This document shows positions 6,936 through 15,454 of a stretch of 37,168 nt of DNA, piece after piece. The notes below the pieces were generated by a model. It was given only the letters and a program-made list of their open reading frames with translations, ran no database searches and was not told the origin of the DNA. The stretch is from a virus. Numbering within the stretch: the stretch's first letter is position 1; the number at the start of each line of letters is the position of its first letter. Both the position numbers and the translations under genes were made by a program. The DNA is taken from the IMG/VR virus record IMGVR_UViG_3300025122_000002, positions 1-37,168 of that record; one strand, written 5' to 3'.

Positions 6936-9900
6936 TTATGTGGCGACAATGACCCTTTGAGTGTACGTGCCTACTGTTGATCCTACCACACAAGCTACCC
7001 TGACGTAAAGAACTCCGGTAGCTGATATAGTTTCAGTAGGGGTTGTTGGCGTAGATACGTCTGTATATGTCACGTTATCCGTTGATTTTTGAACTTTATA
7101 ACTTGTGATATTATTTTCGGGGTTCCAAACGGCCACAACACTACCTGATAAAGGCACGTTAGACAACGTTAAACCGCTAATATTCGGGGGTATTGGATCA
7201 CCTGTAGGGGTTGTACTAGGTTTAGTAGGGGGTGTGCCTTGATCCGCCGTGTGTATACTGCCATCATAAGGAATACAAGTTATGTTTACAGTCTCATTAT
7301 CCCCACGAGGTTTAACACTGGTAACAAGGCAAGGTTTATTCCAGTTGGTCGAGGGTCCAAATTGATATATAGTAGGGTTCTGATTGTTTAGTGTGGTGAT
7401 AAAAGTAAAGTCTGTCACATCTGAACTTAATATAGCTTGCTTATCATTAGAACCTTGTGTGACAGTGTGTGGACCTGATAAACTCCCATTCGGCCGCATG
7501 AATGACATATAGAAGGGCGCTGAACCTGTCCAATCTAAAGGCTGTGAAGTGGTAATAGTTGTCCCTGATTTATTGGTGACTTGGCCACCTTGACCCCATG
7601 ACGGTAAGTCATAATGCACACTGATCAAATCCCCGTAAAAAGGTATATGGCCTGACATTTCAGTTGAAAAAGAAACTGATACACGCTGCTTTACAATCTG
7701 TGCAGCTAGATATTGCGATTCTCGCCATGCTTGCGCATAGTTGACGCAACCAAAAAAATTTATTTTCTGCGGGTTATTTAGGCCGGGGGTAGATTCAACA
7801 ATAGCTTGACTGTAATTGTTGTCCTCATCTAAATAAGTGATCTTTACCCCGTTAGGTGTTTGCGCATCGGGGAAACTATAATTGATGTTAAAACTACCAG
7901 GTAATATATTATCTGGTGTAAACATAGCGGTATAGACACTCTGTGCGCCATCCCTAACAAATGTTAACGTTGTACCATCGAAAATCGGCCGGCATCGCCC
8001 TGTACGTGCAACTTTAGTCAAAGCCTCCCAAACAGTAATATTGGAGTCAAAAACACCGTCAAACGTGTCACCTCTGGATGTCCAAAGGGTATCTAATGTT
8101 GAAAGTGTTGCAAGATCAATATTTGCTTGTGGCCTACTTGCACCATACGTTGACATCCATATATCCGCAAGCGCCCAGGCTATGGACCGGGTTGGTGTCA
8201 ATCCTGACCAAGCTGACCCTGTCCATGTTTTCAATTTTCGTGTAGCAATTACGTTTATTTTTTTTTGCGTGTTACTAGGTATGCCACCACTATCCCGTAT
8301 GACAACACCTAATATTGAATACGGTCCAAACTTTGATACACTAGTCAAGTTCGATAAAATAGAATGTACTTTAATGTCCATGACAGCGTTATACGTTGAG
8401 TAATCTGCGTAATCTGTCCTGTGTAATCTAGCCTCATATCTACCCGTTGTAGTTATTATATTAAACCCGATCAGATGTTGTGCATGTATAACATCTGATT
8501 TTGAATATCCTAATTCACTAAACGGCATGGTTATATAAGAACCGTCATAAGTGATAGGACCTGTTTTAGTTCCGGTAAAAGTTACCTTAGCCCCACCCCA
8601 CCCGTCCCCATAATCAATACTAGATATATCCCCACTAGGTATAGCTACCCCGTTATCATAAAAAGTAAAAGTTGCGTTTGGGTCCCACCTTCTATGCGTA
8701 GCTGTGGTAGGGTGCCAAGTTATATTATTCCCCGATTCACTAGTCATACCGTCACCAACTATTGGAGTTATTACCCCGGAATAACTCCCATCGTTTTCAA
8801 TAGGGCGTAATAATAATTTGTAGTTCATTCCCCCCTCAATCCGCACATCTGATCCTATTGTGGTCTTATATAAACCTTGTTTAACTTCTAAATTAACATG
8901 TACACTATGGACATCTGTATTCACGGGGTTCGTTATAAAGCTATCTGTAGCGTTAACTGCAAACTGTCTACTGGATAAGGTGGTGGGGTAATCTCTATCC
9001 GTATAGCCGGGATATATGTAAGCTATCTTGTTTTCTTTAGTCAAGGTTACAATACCTGCATTTACTTGATCCCCTGGCCAACCCGCAACATTTGTAAATA
9101 CCAATTCAGTATCGGTTAAAGTGTCTACAGTAAATACTCCATTAAAAGCGGGAAAAGATAACGATATTAAAAATATAGTATCCCCTTCGCTAAACGTTTC
9201 GGATAACCTATCCCCATTATATATACGCTTCCCTGCTTTATCAAAAGAGTAGTTGGGAAAATTATCCGTATTTGTATTTCGGGAGTTGGCGTTTATTATA
9301 GGTGTGGGAACATTACTTACGTTAGGTATCGTATATACATTATCGCCTGTAAACGGTATGGTAAACGTATCGTTAGGTCCACTTAGATATAAATCTACAT
9401 TATCCGCATTTAGTATAGAATTTTCGCCAAGCCTAACATCATGTATAGTAAATTCACCCCAACCAAGTGAAAATATTTGATATATCAGTCTAAGACTTTG
9501 AGGGCGATCCCCCGCAAAACCATACGGTGGATGCTTGATCCAAGGACTAGCCGCTAAATCCGGAAATACTTTAAATTTACCGTATTGCGTAGGTATTGGT
9601 TCCCCTAATCGAGATAAATTACTTTGAGGCCGCAACCGGTAGGCATTACCACGCTCTGGCGTTGAACTGGTTAAATCTTCGGGGTTATCTAATACCGGGG
9701 TACCAAATATAAACTCACCGACTTTAGATACAGCACTACCTACCGCTTCCTCGGCTGTCTGAAATAATCGAGTAATAAAATCCTGATCTTCGTCCCCACC
9801 TAGAAGAGGTTGTATACTTATATCAACAATGTCATTTTGGTTTAAAACAACATCATAATTTTCAACGGGGAGTTTTTTTCGATTTAATTTAATTACGGTA

Positions 9901-10031
9901 GGTAGATTAAATCCGTTAGGGTACTTTTGTTGTAGTAGATCAAGTAATGAATCCCCAACATTTAAAATAAAAGTATCTTTTTCGTATACACTAAAAGGGT
10001 TAGGGTATATATTAACTATTGGATTTTGCAT
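6936..10031 (-). CDS. J: Tail tip attachment protein, lambda J-like, with beta-grasp N-terminus
   Basis: 1031 residues, the largest gene. Residues 1-80 look like a ThiS/MoaD-type beta-grasp fold (VIKLNRKKLPVENYDVVL, then NDIVDISIQPLLGG), which is how lambda gpI begins. A hydrophobic linker leads into the J/TipJ body (RLGEPIPTQYGKFKVFP at about 141-157; DIWMSTYGA and WEALTKVARTGRCRPIFDG at about 623-686). Residues 449-503 form a small beta module also found in tail tube protein 2. Residues 945-1031 look like a fibronectin type III domain. J proteins close the tail tip and bind the host receptor. It follows the NlpC-like gene with a 16-base overlap, as in the lambda L-K-I-J order with I fused to J. 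Confidence 0.92.
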   Translation of the reverse strand: MQNPIVNIYPNPFSVYEKDTFILNVGDSLLDLLQQKYPNGFNLPTVIKLNRKKLPVENYDVVLNQNDIVDISIQPLLGGDEDQDFITRLFQTAEEAVGSAVSKVGEFIFGTPVLDNPEDLTSSTPERGNAYRLRPQSNLSRLGEPIPTQYGKFKVFPDLAASPWIKHPPYGFAGDRPQSLRLIYQIFSLGWGEFTIHDVRLGENSILNADNVDLYLSGPNDTFTIPFTGDNVYTIPNVSNVPTPIINANSRNTNTDNFPNYSFDKAGKRIYNGDRLSETFSEGDTIFLISLSFPAFNGVFTVDTLTDTELVFTNVAGWPGDQVNAGIVTLTKENKIAYIYPGYTDRDYPTTLSSRQFAVNATDSFITNPVNTDVHSVHVNLEVKQGLYKTTIGSDVRIEGGMNYKLLLRPIENDGSYSGVITPIVGDGMTSESGNNITWHPTTATHRRWDPNATFTFYDNGVAIPSGDISSIDYGDGWGGAKVTFTGTKTGPITYDGSYITMPFSELGYSKSDVIHAQHLIGFNIITTTGRYEARLHRTDYADYSTYNAVMDIKVHSILSNLTSVSKFGPYSILGVVIRDSGGIPSNTQKKINVIATRKLKTWTGSAWSGLTPTRSIAWALADIWMSTYGASRPQANIDLATLSTLDTLWTSRGDTFDGVFDSNITVWEALTKVARTGRCRPIFDGTTLTFVRDGAQSVYTAMFTPDNILPGSFNINYSFPDAQTPNGVKITYLDEDNNYSQAIVESTPGLNNPQKINFFGCVNYAQAWRESQYLAAQIVKQRVSVSFSTEMSGHIPFYGDLISVHYDLPSWGQGGQVTNKSGTTITTSQPLDWTGSAPFYMSFMRPNGSLSGPHTVTQGSNDKQAILSSDVTDFTFITTLNNQNPTIYQFGPSTNWNKPCLVTSVKPRGDNETVNITCIPYDGSIHTADQGTPPTKPSTTPTGDPIPPNISGLTLSNVPLSGSVVAVWNPENNITSYKVQKSTDNVTYTDVSTPTTPTETISATGVLYVRVACVVGSTVGTYTQRVIVAT

Positions 10032-10420
10032 TTATAAAACTCTACTTTATTATATTGGTTACGCTTCAAGCCATTCATTGTATTACCGACAACACCTAGT
10101 TTTTCGGTTGCGTGTATACAGTGATCATTATACCAGAATCCTACATGATGTGTTTTTTTATTACGTGATAAAGCCACTGCACAACCATTAATAGGTTTCT
10201 CTATCAAACCCCAATCACCGGAGCCATCAGTCGCACTTGATATAGCCCTGATAATGTTAGGGGTATCCCCTTCTATAATATCATAATCGTATTTAATTGT
10301 AATACCTAATAATTCAAGATAGCAATATTTCAACAAGCCCCAGCAGTCGAAGCCCTCTTCTGGTGATCTACCCCCCATTTTAAATGGTATACCAATTAAA
10401 CTATTAATTGTAATATTCAT
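10016..10420 (-). CDS. K: NlpC/P60 tail peptidase, lambda K-like
   Basis: 134 residues, a minimal NlpC/P60 papain-like domain. The catalytic cysteine is in GFDCWGLL (C26), with histidines in HHVGFWYND (H92) and CIHATEKLG (H103). The family cuts peptide bonds in peptidoglycan stem peptides; in tails it helps assembly or DNA entry. Lambda gpK has an extra N-terminal JAMM domain that is absent here. Its start overlaps the DUF1833 gene by 4 bases and its end overlaps the J-like gene by 16, which confirms the tail tip cassette. Confidence 0.9.
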   Translation of the reverse strand: MNITINSLIGIPFKMGGRSPEEGFDCWGLLKYCYLELLGITIKYDYDIIEGDTPNIIRAISSATDGSGDWGLIEKPINGCAVALSRNKKTHHVGFWYNDHCIHATEKLGVVGNTMNGLKRNQYNKVEFYKCKIQ

Positions 10421-10923
10421 AGTTCGTGGTATAGTGATTGAAATGTACTACCGTACACTACACTAGGAAATTTTTTATTAACTAAGTTGATTAACTCAGC
10501 TTGTGCCGTTAATTTTAAATTATCCGCTTTGATATTACGCACATATAATTTAAGGGGTGGGTCTATCTGCGGTCCTGATGTATCTGAATCGATATATACC
10601 CGATATGTAACCTCAATAGGCACGTTGTTAGTATCCAAAACTGCTGTTTCAAGTAAATTAATTAACTCTTGGCTCACACTATCCACCTGAATATTTAGTA
10701 TTTGCGTACCGTTAACGTCTTTATTGGGTCCCGACACTGAAAATGCAAAACGTTTAAATAGTACACTTGGTCCTGAGTTTTCAAGATTAGCTGTAAAATC
10801 TTGCCAATCTCGAACAATATAGAAAGGGGTAGCCCATGTACTATGGTTAAAAGCTAATGTGTGCAGTATAACATTAGTACCCCCGCTAACATATACCTCT
10901 TTTAATTCAGTACTTAATGTCAT
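10417..10923 (-). CDS. DUF1833 minor tail protein, lambda L-like position
   Basis: 168 residues with features of DUF1833: an early AFNHSTWATPFYIVRDWQDF segment, a beta-rich middle with QILNIQVDSVSQELINLL, and an end with FPSVVYGSTFQSLYHEL. In other siphophages DUF1833 proteins sit between the M-like protein and the NlpC protein, the place of lambda gpL, a tail tip component. Lambda gpL is longer and has an iron-sulfur cluster at its C-terminus; this protein has no cysteines for one. Confidence 0.85.
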   Translation of the reverse strand: MTLSTELKEVYVSGGTNVILHTLAFNHSTWATPFYIVRDWQDFTANLENSGPSVLFKRFAFSVSGPNKDVNGTQILNIQVDSVSQELINLLETAVLDTNNVPIEVTYRVYIDSDTSGPQIDPPLKLYVRNIKADNLKLTAQAELINLVNKKFPSVVYGSTFQSLYHEL

Positions 10924-10929
10924 TACCTG

Positions 10930-12057
10930 TTAGTCTACCCAAATTTCACCAGTAGAGCTGTTATATTTTAGAGTCCCATTATCCGTCCCACTCGTAGCCA
11001 AACTCGGCATGAATACTTTGCCAGATGAATTTGCCGTTATTACAGTGGTCGTTCCTCCCCCATTTTGAACAAAAATATCTATTTTACCCACAGAGTTGGG
11101 ATATGTCCCAGCTGTCACAATTTGTCCTGCAATGCCTCCAATCAACCCCCCAGAACCATTGCTAATACTGTAGCTTCCTCTGTTCCCAACTGTATCTGGG
11201 ATGACTATATTGGCAATTGATGAGGATACACCTGTCTGTTCAGAACCCACGACTTGGAGAGGGAAATCTGGACTACTCGTCCCAACCCCCACGTTCCCGG
11301 TTGGGTCGATGGACATAGCATTAAGGTTAAAAGTTCCGTCCTGGTTTGAATCAACAACAAATGATAGGGTTCCGTTATCCGAGGTAATCTGGTGAACGGC
11401 GGGGGTCCCACCTGAAATATCAACAAAAGAAAGTGAGGGCTTGTAGCTGGAAATTAATAAGCCCCCTGAATTATCGTTTTCAGTTGAATTAATTTGCACG
11501 ATTGGAGAATAAGTTGAATTTATTACTGTCGATCCAATAGCCATTTTACCCGATGAATCCCACCTTAACCGCTCAACACCCCCTGTCACAATACCCAAGG
11601 TATCAGCAGACGGGAAGTATATACCAGTATTAGTATCCCCAGTATCTGTTATTGAGGGTGCTGAAGTGCTACCATCAGATACAGTTAATGTGGTTGCATC
11701 GACTGTTCCCGACACGTTTAAATCACCGTTTAAATCTAAATTCCCGGATAAGTTTATCTGGTACAACGCCCATTTATCTGCGGTTAAATCACTAGAGAAG
11801 GTCCCCGATGTGTGCGCCTCTAAACACACATACCAGTTCCCGGACTCCTCGACAATATCTTTAATTGCGTATGCTGTAGCTGTAGCCCATGACCCCCTTA
11901 GTGTGTTAACTGGTAATTCGGCAAGATAACCGCTTATGCTTTTAACGGTGTGTGAATCTAATGTAACAGTCTCATTATAAGCCCCATTGATAATGCTATC
12001 ATACCTAGATAAATTAGTAGTTAACTTATCAATTTGTGCTTGTGTAGGATTAGCCAT
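10930..12057 (-). CDS. Tail fibre-like protein with repeat-rich beta structure
   Basis: 375 residues. The N-terminal 60 residues probably anchor it to the tail. Then a short module (WATATAYAIKDIVEESGNWYVCLEAH) resembles the chitin/carbohydrate-binding type seen in fibres. Next come repeated LDLNGDLNVSGTVDATTLTV stretches and GIYFPSADTLGIVTGGVERL, a pattern common in fibres of marine and cyanobacterial phages. Gly, Ser, Thr and Asn dominate. No C-terminal intramolecular chaperone is evident. It overlaps the 65-residue gene by 8 bases and lies between the M-like and L-like genes, which are normally adjacent, so it looks inserted. Base composition seems less AT-biased than its neighbours. Confidence 0.8.
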   Translation of the reverse strand: MANPTQAQIDKLTTNLSRYDSIINGAYNETVTLDSHTVKSISGYLAELPVNTLRGSWATATAYAIKDIVEESGNWYVCLEAHTSGTFSSDLTADKWALYQINLSGNLDLNGDLNVSGTVDATTLTVSDGSTSAPSITDTGDTNTGIYFPSADTLGIVTGGVERLRWDSSGKMAIGSTVINSTYSPIVQINSTENDNSGGLLISSYKPSLSFVDISGGTPAVHQITSDNGTLSFVVDSNQDGTFNLNAMSIDPTGNVGVGTSSPDFPLQVVGSEQTGVSSSIANIVIPDTVGNRGSYSISNGSGGLIGGIAGQIVTAGTYPNSVGKIDIFVQNGGGTTTVITANSSGKVFMPSLATSGTDNGTLKYNSSTGEIWVD

Positions 12058-12247
12058 TTTTTTTATTATTTCCTTTTTTAACTACTGTTTTAGCTGTGGT
12101 AGGGTTAGTTAACATATTTAAAACAACATTTACTTCAGATATATTTTTTAGCCCTTGTGTTTTAAGTGTAAGATCACACATTGCGGTAATTATAGCTTTT
12201 TCTTTTTCGGATATTACGTATGTTTCGCTCTCTATTTTTTTATTCAT
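12050..12247 (-). CDS. Small protein of unknown function, 65 residues
   Basis: Begins MNKKIESETYVISEKEKAII with a GAGAGG ribosome site 7 bases upstream and ends in a lysine- and asparagine-rich tail (KKGNNKKNG). It is mostly helical by composition. It overlaps the fibre gene start by 8 bases, so the two are probably co-translated and may be functionally paired, for example as a fibre assembly or attachment helper. I do not recognise the family. Confidence 0.65.
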   Translation of the reverse strand: MNKKIESETYVISEKEKAIITAMCDLTLKTQGLKNISEVNVVLNMLTNPTTAKTVVKKGNNKKNG

Positions 12248-12277
12248 TTTAACCTCTCTTTTTTAAGTATCTAGCCC

Positions 12278-12778
12278 TTATACACTTGAAGGATATAATA
12301 TATTAACCTGATTGTCTAATATATCTATATATCGACTTGCTGTATCGAAACCTCTAACACCGCCAATAGTTGCAATAAAATCTTCCATAACAGCGTCATA
12401 ATCTACACCTAAATTAATCTCTACCGCCTCCAATCGCATATCAACACGCCATAACGTGCCATTTAATGTATACCTGGGGTTATCTAATAGCCTGCACTCG
12501 TGTTCACTAACTATAGAATCGCCTACCGGGATATTCATATTAAACCAATTTACACCGTAATTTAAAGTGTTAGCAATCCACGCCTGAAAAAATGAGAGTG
12601 AGGATTGATCTAACAGTATTTGAATGTTAAATATACTATTAATGCGTGTAAATCGTTTACGGATAACACTATAGCCACTATCCATAGTAGTACGTAGTAA
12701 CCTATTGTTTTCGCTGTGTGAAGTGTTAGCAACTAAAGGACTTGGTAAAATGTTATGTGGGTAATCTATAGTTGCCAT
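12278..12778 (-). CDS. Minor tail protein, lambda M-like
   Basis: 166 residues, directly after the tape measure gene (5-base gap). Position and content fit the lambda gpM/distal tail group: a beta-rich protein with RFTRINSIFNIQILLDQSSL, FFQAWIANTLNYGVNWFNM and RNPRYTL-type elements, ending with WRVDMRLEAVEI. Such proteins form the first ring of the tail tip. Sequence similarity to lambda gpM itself is too weak to call by eye, so the name rests mainly on order and overall pattern. Confidence 0.7.
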   Translation of the reverse strand: MATIDYPHNILPSPLVANTSHSENNRLLRTTMDSGYSVIRKRFTRINSIFNIQILLDQSSLSFFQAWIANTLNYGVNWFNMNIPVGDSIVSEHECRLLDNPRYTLNGTLWRVDMRLEAVEINLGVDYDAVMEDFIATIGGVRGFDTASRYIDILDNQVNILYPSSV

Positions 12779-12783
12779 ACTTT

Positions 12784-14847
12784 CTAAAAACCTCCATGCG
12801 CTCTATTTAGTGCGAAAACGTTAGATAATGTTTTGCTTGTTTCAGATGTACCCCTTACTATCCCTTCGGACATTTTAGCGTCTATTTGCTCCATGAGTAT
12901 ATCAATCTTTAGTCCACCTCGTCCATCATTGGATTGCTGTATGTTTGCTGTAGTTCCTTCAATTGGGAATACATTAACCGTAACCCCACCTGAATTACTA
13001 GAACCAGGTTTAGTTATTCCAAAATCCCCAGCCGGCGTAATACTACCTCGTGAATTCCCAGTTGCAAGAAAATCATTGCCCCCAAAGTTAAACATTTCGG
13101 GGCCGTTTTCGTTAACCTTATACACCTGATTAGGGAAAACGTCACCACCTACGGCTCTAGGTGTAAAACTTTGAGAGGCTATAGCATTGGCCTGAACCGC
13201 CATAGCAGCAGCCGCTACCCCCGCAAAAACACCACCTAAAATTGGTCCGCCGATTGAACTACCAAAAGCAAAAGAACTAGCTACGGCTTGTGGTGTTTTA
13301 ACTGCAATGTCAAAAAGTGCTATTGCCTTGGCTAATTCTGCGAATTCTTTACTTGACTGCCCTGCTAGTTGGATATTTTGCTTGAAACTTGCCCCGTTTT
13401 GCCTAAGTTCCTCTTCGCTATCTTGTTTTCGTAATGTTTTCATTGCATCATTATAAGCCTTTGTTATCCCTAATTTCTCAAAAAGATGCTTCTTATATGC
13501 AACTTTCTCATTCTCATTAGTAGCTTGAAGTGCTGTTAATCTTTTCGCTTCCGCTTCGGCCTCTATTTCTGCCAAATTGTCATAAAACGACTTGACAACA
13601 TCTAAATTTGAGATATCGAAATTACTAAGAAAATTTTGAATAAAACTATCCGCTTGACCTCCCTCCCCTGTCTGTTCTTTCATGCTCTGTAAGGTTTCTG
13701 TGTATGTACTTCCTAATTTTGATATCTCATTTCTAGCACTTGTTAAATCCAAGTTACCTAAATGAACAATTGTATTCAATAAAACTTGTGTGGCTGCGGA
13801 CGCTGCATTTAGTTTGTCCCAAAAAACAACAACTGCCGTTGTAAGTGCCACAAAAGGGTTAATCCGGGTTATCGCCAATAGTAAACCATTCGTAACGGTT
13901 AAAAGTCCGTTTACGGCGATTAGAGAACCTTGCAATAAAACAAAAGTGCCTACCATTTTAATTATTTTATTGTTTTCACCTGTCACATCTTTTAATGTTG
14001 TGAAAAGTGCCTCTGTATAAATAGGTAGTTTTTGTAGTTTCTCACCAGCTTTAAAAAAAGCAGTCCCCAATGTTTGAGTTAAACTTACCGATTCGTCTAA
14101 ACCGGCCAAACCTTGCTGTAAACCTAACTGAAACCTCGCAAAGCCTCTTGACATTCGGATAGGTATTTTTTCGGCCTTCTCTGTTATCTCGTCCGCCCTG
14201 TCAACTAATGCCCTGAAAACATCTTCCGATACCAGCTTACCTTCTTTTTTCAGTTTAATTAACTCTTGGACGGTAATCCCCATCCCGGCGGCTATTTCAC
14301 CCGCTATTGCTGGGACGTTTTCTAGCACGCTTTGAAATTCTTGCGCTTGAAAAACACCGGATATTAAACCTTGCGAAAACTGCAACATAGCCGCATTTAA
14401 TAGTTGCGGTGCCGTCCCCGACAACAAGCCTAACTCAGCGAATGATTGTGTTAACCTGATCATTTCTTCATTAGTACCCTTAACGGTTTCTTTAGCGAAA
14501 AGTAATTTTTGGAATCCACCCGCCGTTAGTTCTAGTGCAGCCCCTGTTTTACTTGATATATTTTCAAGTTGAGTAAAGATACTTACTGCCTTATCGACAT
14601 CACCAACAACGGCAGTAACTCTATCTCGCAATAGTCCGTAATTATCAGCCATTAGCGCACTGCGGCGTAATGCTTCAACTGATATTAAAGCACCTAATGT
14701 AGTTTTTAGTTTATTAGCAACATTATTGACACTTTCAAATGATTTATCTGTACTGTTTGTAAAAGAACGTACCCTGCTATCAGCTTTATTTAAACCTGAC
14801 GTGTCTACCCCTAGTTGATAAAATATCTGTCCTAAATTCAATGCCAT
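12784..14847 (-). CDS. Tape measure protein
   Basis: 687 residues. The N-terminal 240 carry the tape measure domain seen in many siphophages (VVGDVDKAVSIFTQLENIS, LTQSFAELGLLSGTAPQLL, QAQEFQSVLENVPAIAGEIA). A hydrophobic stretch (about 295-345) and a second Gly/Ala-rich one (about 535-565, GGPILGGVFAGVAAAAMAVQ) follow, typical of the parts that enter the host membrane. The middle is charged and coiled-coil-like. By the usual rule of about 0.15 nm per residue it would set a tail of roughly 100 nm, a modest siphovirus tail. It starts one base after the stop of the GT frame, the classic order. Confidence 0.95.
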   Translation of the reverse strand: MALNLGQIFYQLGVDTSGLNKADSRVRSFTNSTDKSFESVNNVANKLKTTLGALISVEALRRSALMADNYGLLRDRVTAVVGDVDKAVSIFTQLENISSKTGAALELTAGGFQKLLFAKETVKGTNEEMIRLTQSFAELGLLSGTAPQLLNAAMLQFSQGLISGVFQAQEFQSVLENVPAIAGEIAAGMGITVQELIKLKKEGKLVSEDVFRALVDRADEITEKAEKIPIRMSRGFARFQLGLQQGLAGLDESVSLTQTLGTAFFKAGEKLQKLPIYTEALFTTLKDVTGENNKIIKMVGTFVLLQGSLIAVNGLLTVTNGLLLAITRINPFVALTTAVVVFWDKLNAASAATQVLLNTIVHLGNLDLTSARNEISKLGSTYTETLQSMKEQTGEGGQADSFIQNFLSNFDISNLDVVKSFYDNLAEIEAEAEAKRLTALQATNENEKVAYKKHLFEKLGITKAYNDAMKTLRKQDSEEELRQNGASFKQNIQLAGQSSKEFAELAKAIALFDIAVKTPQAVASSFAFGSSIGGPILGGVFAGVAAAAMAVQANAIASQSFTPRAVGGDVFPNQVYKVNENGPEMFNFGGNDFLATGNSRGSITPAGDFGITKPGSSNSGGVTVNVFPIEGTTANIQQSNDGRGGLKIDILMEQIDAKMSEGIVRGTSETSKTLSNVFALNRAHGGF

Positions 14848-15105
14848 TTAACGAAACCTCTTAGAAACGACAGGATTGTTTTTTTGTTTGTCCTCTTTCC
14901 TCTTTTTTTCTATTCTAGCATTTTTTATCTGAAAATACGAAAGCCAATATATCAACTCGTCGGGGGGCATACGTTCTTCAATATCAACAACTAACATCCC
15001 TAACAGTTCCGCTATTTCAAAAATAGCGTATTTTTCGGGATCAGCTTCTAGTTTTTTTTTGCTTCGTCTGTTGTTATGTTTGAGAGGCGTTGCACCGCTT
15101 CCCAT
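14848..15105 (-). CDS. Tail assembly chaperone, GT extension (-1 frame)
   Basis: This open frame lies -1 to the upstream G-like gene. It is reached by slipping on the A tract at 15051-15059, after which reading continues with CTA (15051-15049). The translated part is therefore 14848-15051, 67 residues, and the fused product has 193 residues. The extension has YAIFEIAELLGMLVVDIEERMP and a lysine/arginine-rich tail. The ATG at 15105 is an artefact lying inside the G gene. In lambda the GT fusion binds the tape measure protein and tail tube during assembly; the tape measure gene follows immediately. Confidence 0.88.
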   Translation of the reverse strand: MGSGATPLKHNNRRSKKKLEADPEKYAIFEIAELLGMLVVDIEERMPPDELIYWLSYFQIKNARIEKKRKEDKQKNNPVVSKRFR

Positions 15106-15428
15106 ATCGCATCAGCATAGCCACCTGTAACACTATCTTTAATATTGTTAAAATCAGTATCATCGAAGATTAACGTGTCTTCACCTGGAACATAAGATGA
15201 AGCAATCACCGCATTTACCTGGAGTTTTAGTAAATTAGCTTGTTGTGTCTCATTCCCTTTACTATCAGTAACCTTATCTAAACTTGCCGTCATGTAATCT
15301 CTGCGTGCAGCTAAACTTAACTGCCTTACTTCAATATTTACGCCCTCAAAACTAACAATTTCACTTTTAAATGTCTTACGCTTACCTACAGTTGCCTCAC
15401 GTATTTTGTCTTTTAATGATTTTGTCAT
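15048..15428 (-). CDS. G: Tail assembly chaperone, lambda G-like
   Basis: 126 residues in the lambda G position, between tail tube and tape measure genes. It contains EGVNIEVRQLSLAARRDYMT, then NAVIASSYVPGEDTLIFDD and a helical end (YADAIWEAVQRLSNITTDEA) that resembles G proteins of other siphophages. The gene ends in GCA followed by nine A, C and the TAG stop. A fraction of ribosomes is expected to shift to -1 there and make the GT form. A ribosome site in AGGAGATATAGAG precedes the ATG. Confidence 0.88.
   Translation of the reverse strand: MTKSLKDKIREATVGKRKTFKSEIVSFEGVNIEVRQLSLAARRDYMTASLDKVTDSKGNETQQANLLKLQVNAVIASSYVPGEDTLIFDDTDFNNIKDSVTGGYADAIWEAVQRLSNITTDEAKKN
15051..15057 (-). promoter_or_regulatory. 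-1 ribosomal frameshift site (AAAAAAC)
   Basis: On the coding strand the heptamer A AAA AAC lies in the right phase for the G frame and immediately before its TAG stop. It is embedded in a run of nine A. A AAA AAC is a well-known -1 slippery sequence in bacteria and phages, and the -1 frame stays open for 67 more codons up to the tape measure gene. Confidence 0.9.
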
Positions 15429-15454
15429 CTCTATATCTCCTCTCTAACTAATTT

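Noticed and set aside
11201-11929. Open frames on both strands within the fibre gene
   Set aside because: The fibre gene is less AT-rich, so stops are rarer in all frames; these frames have no recognisable content.
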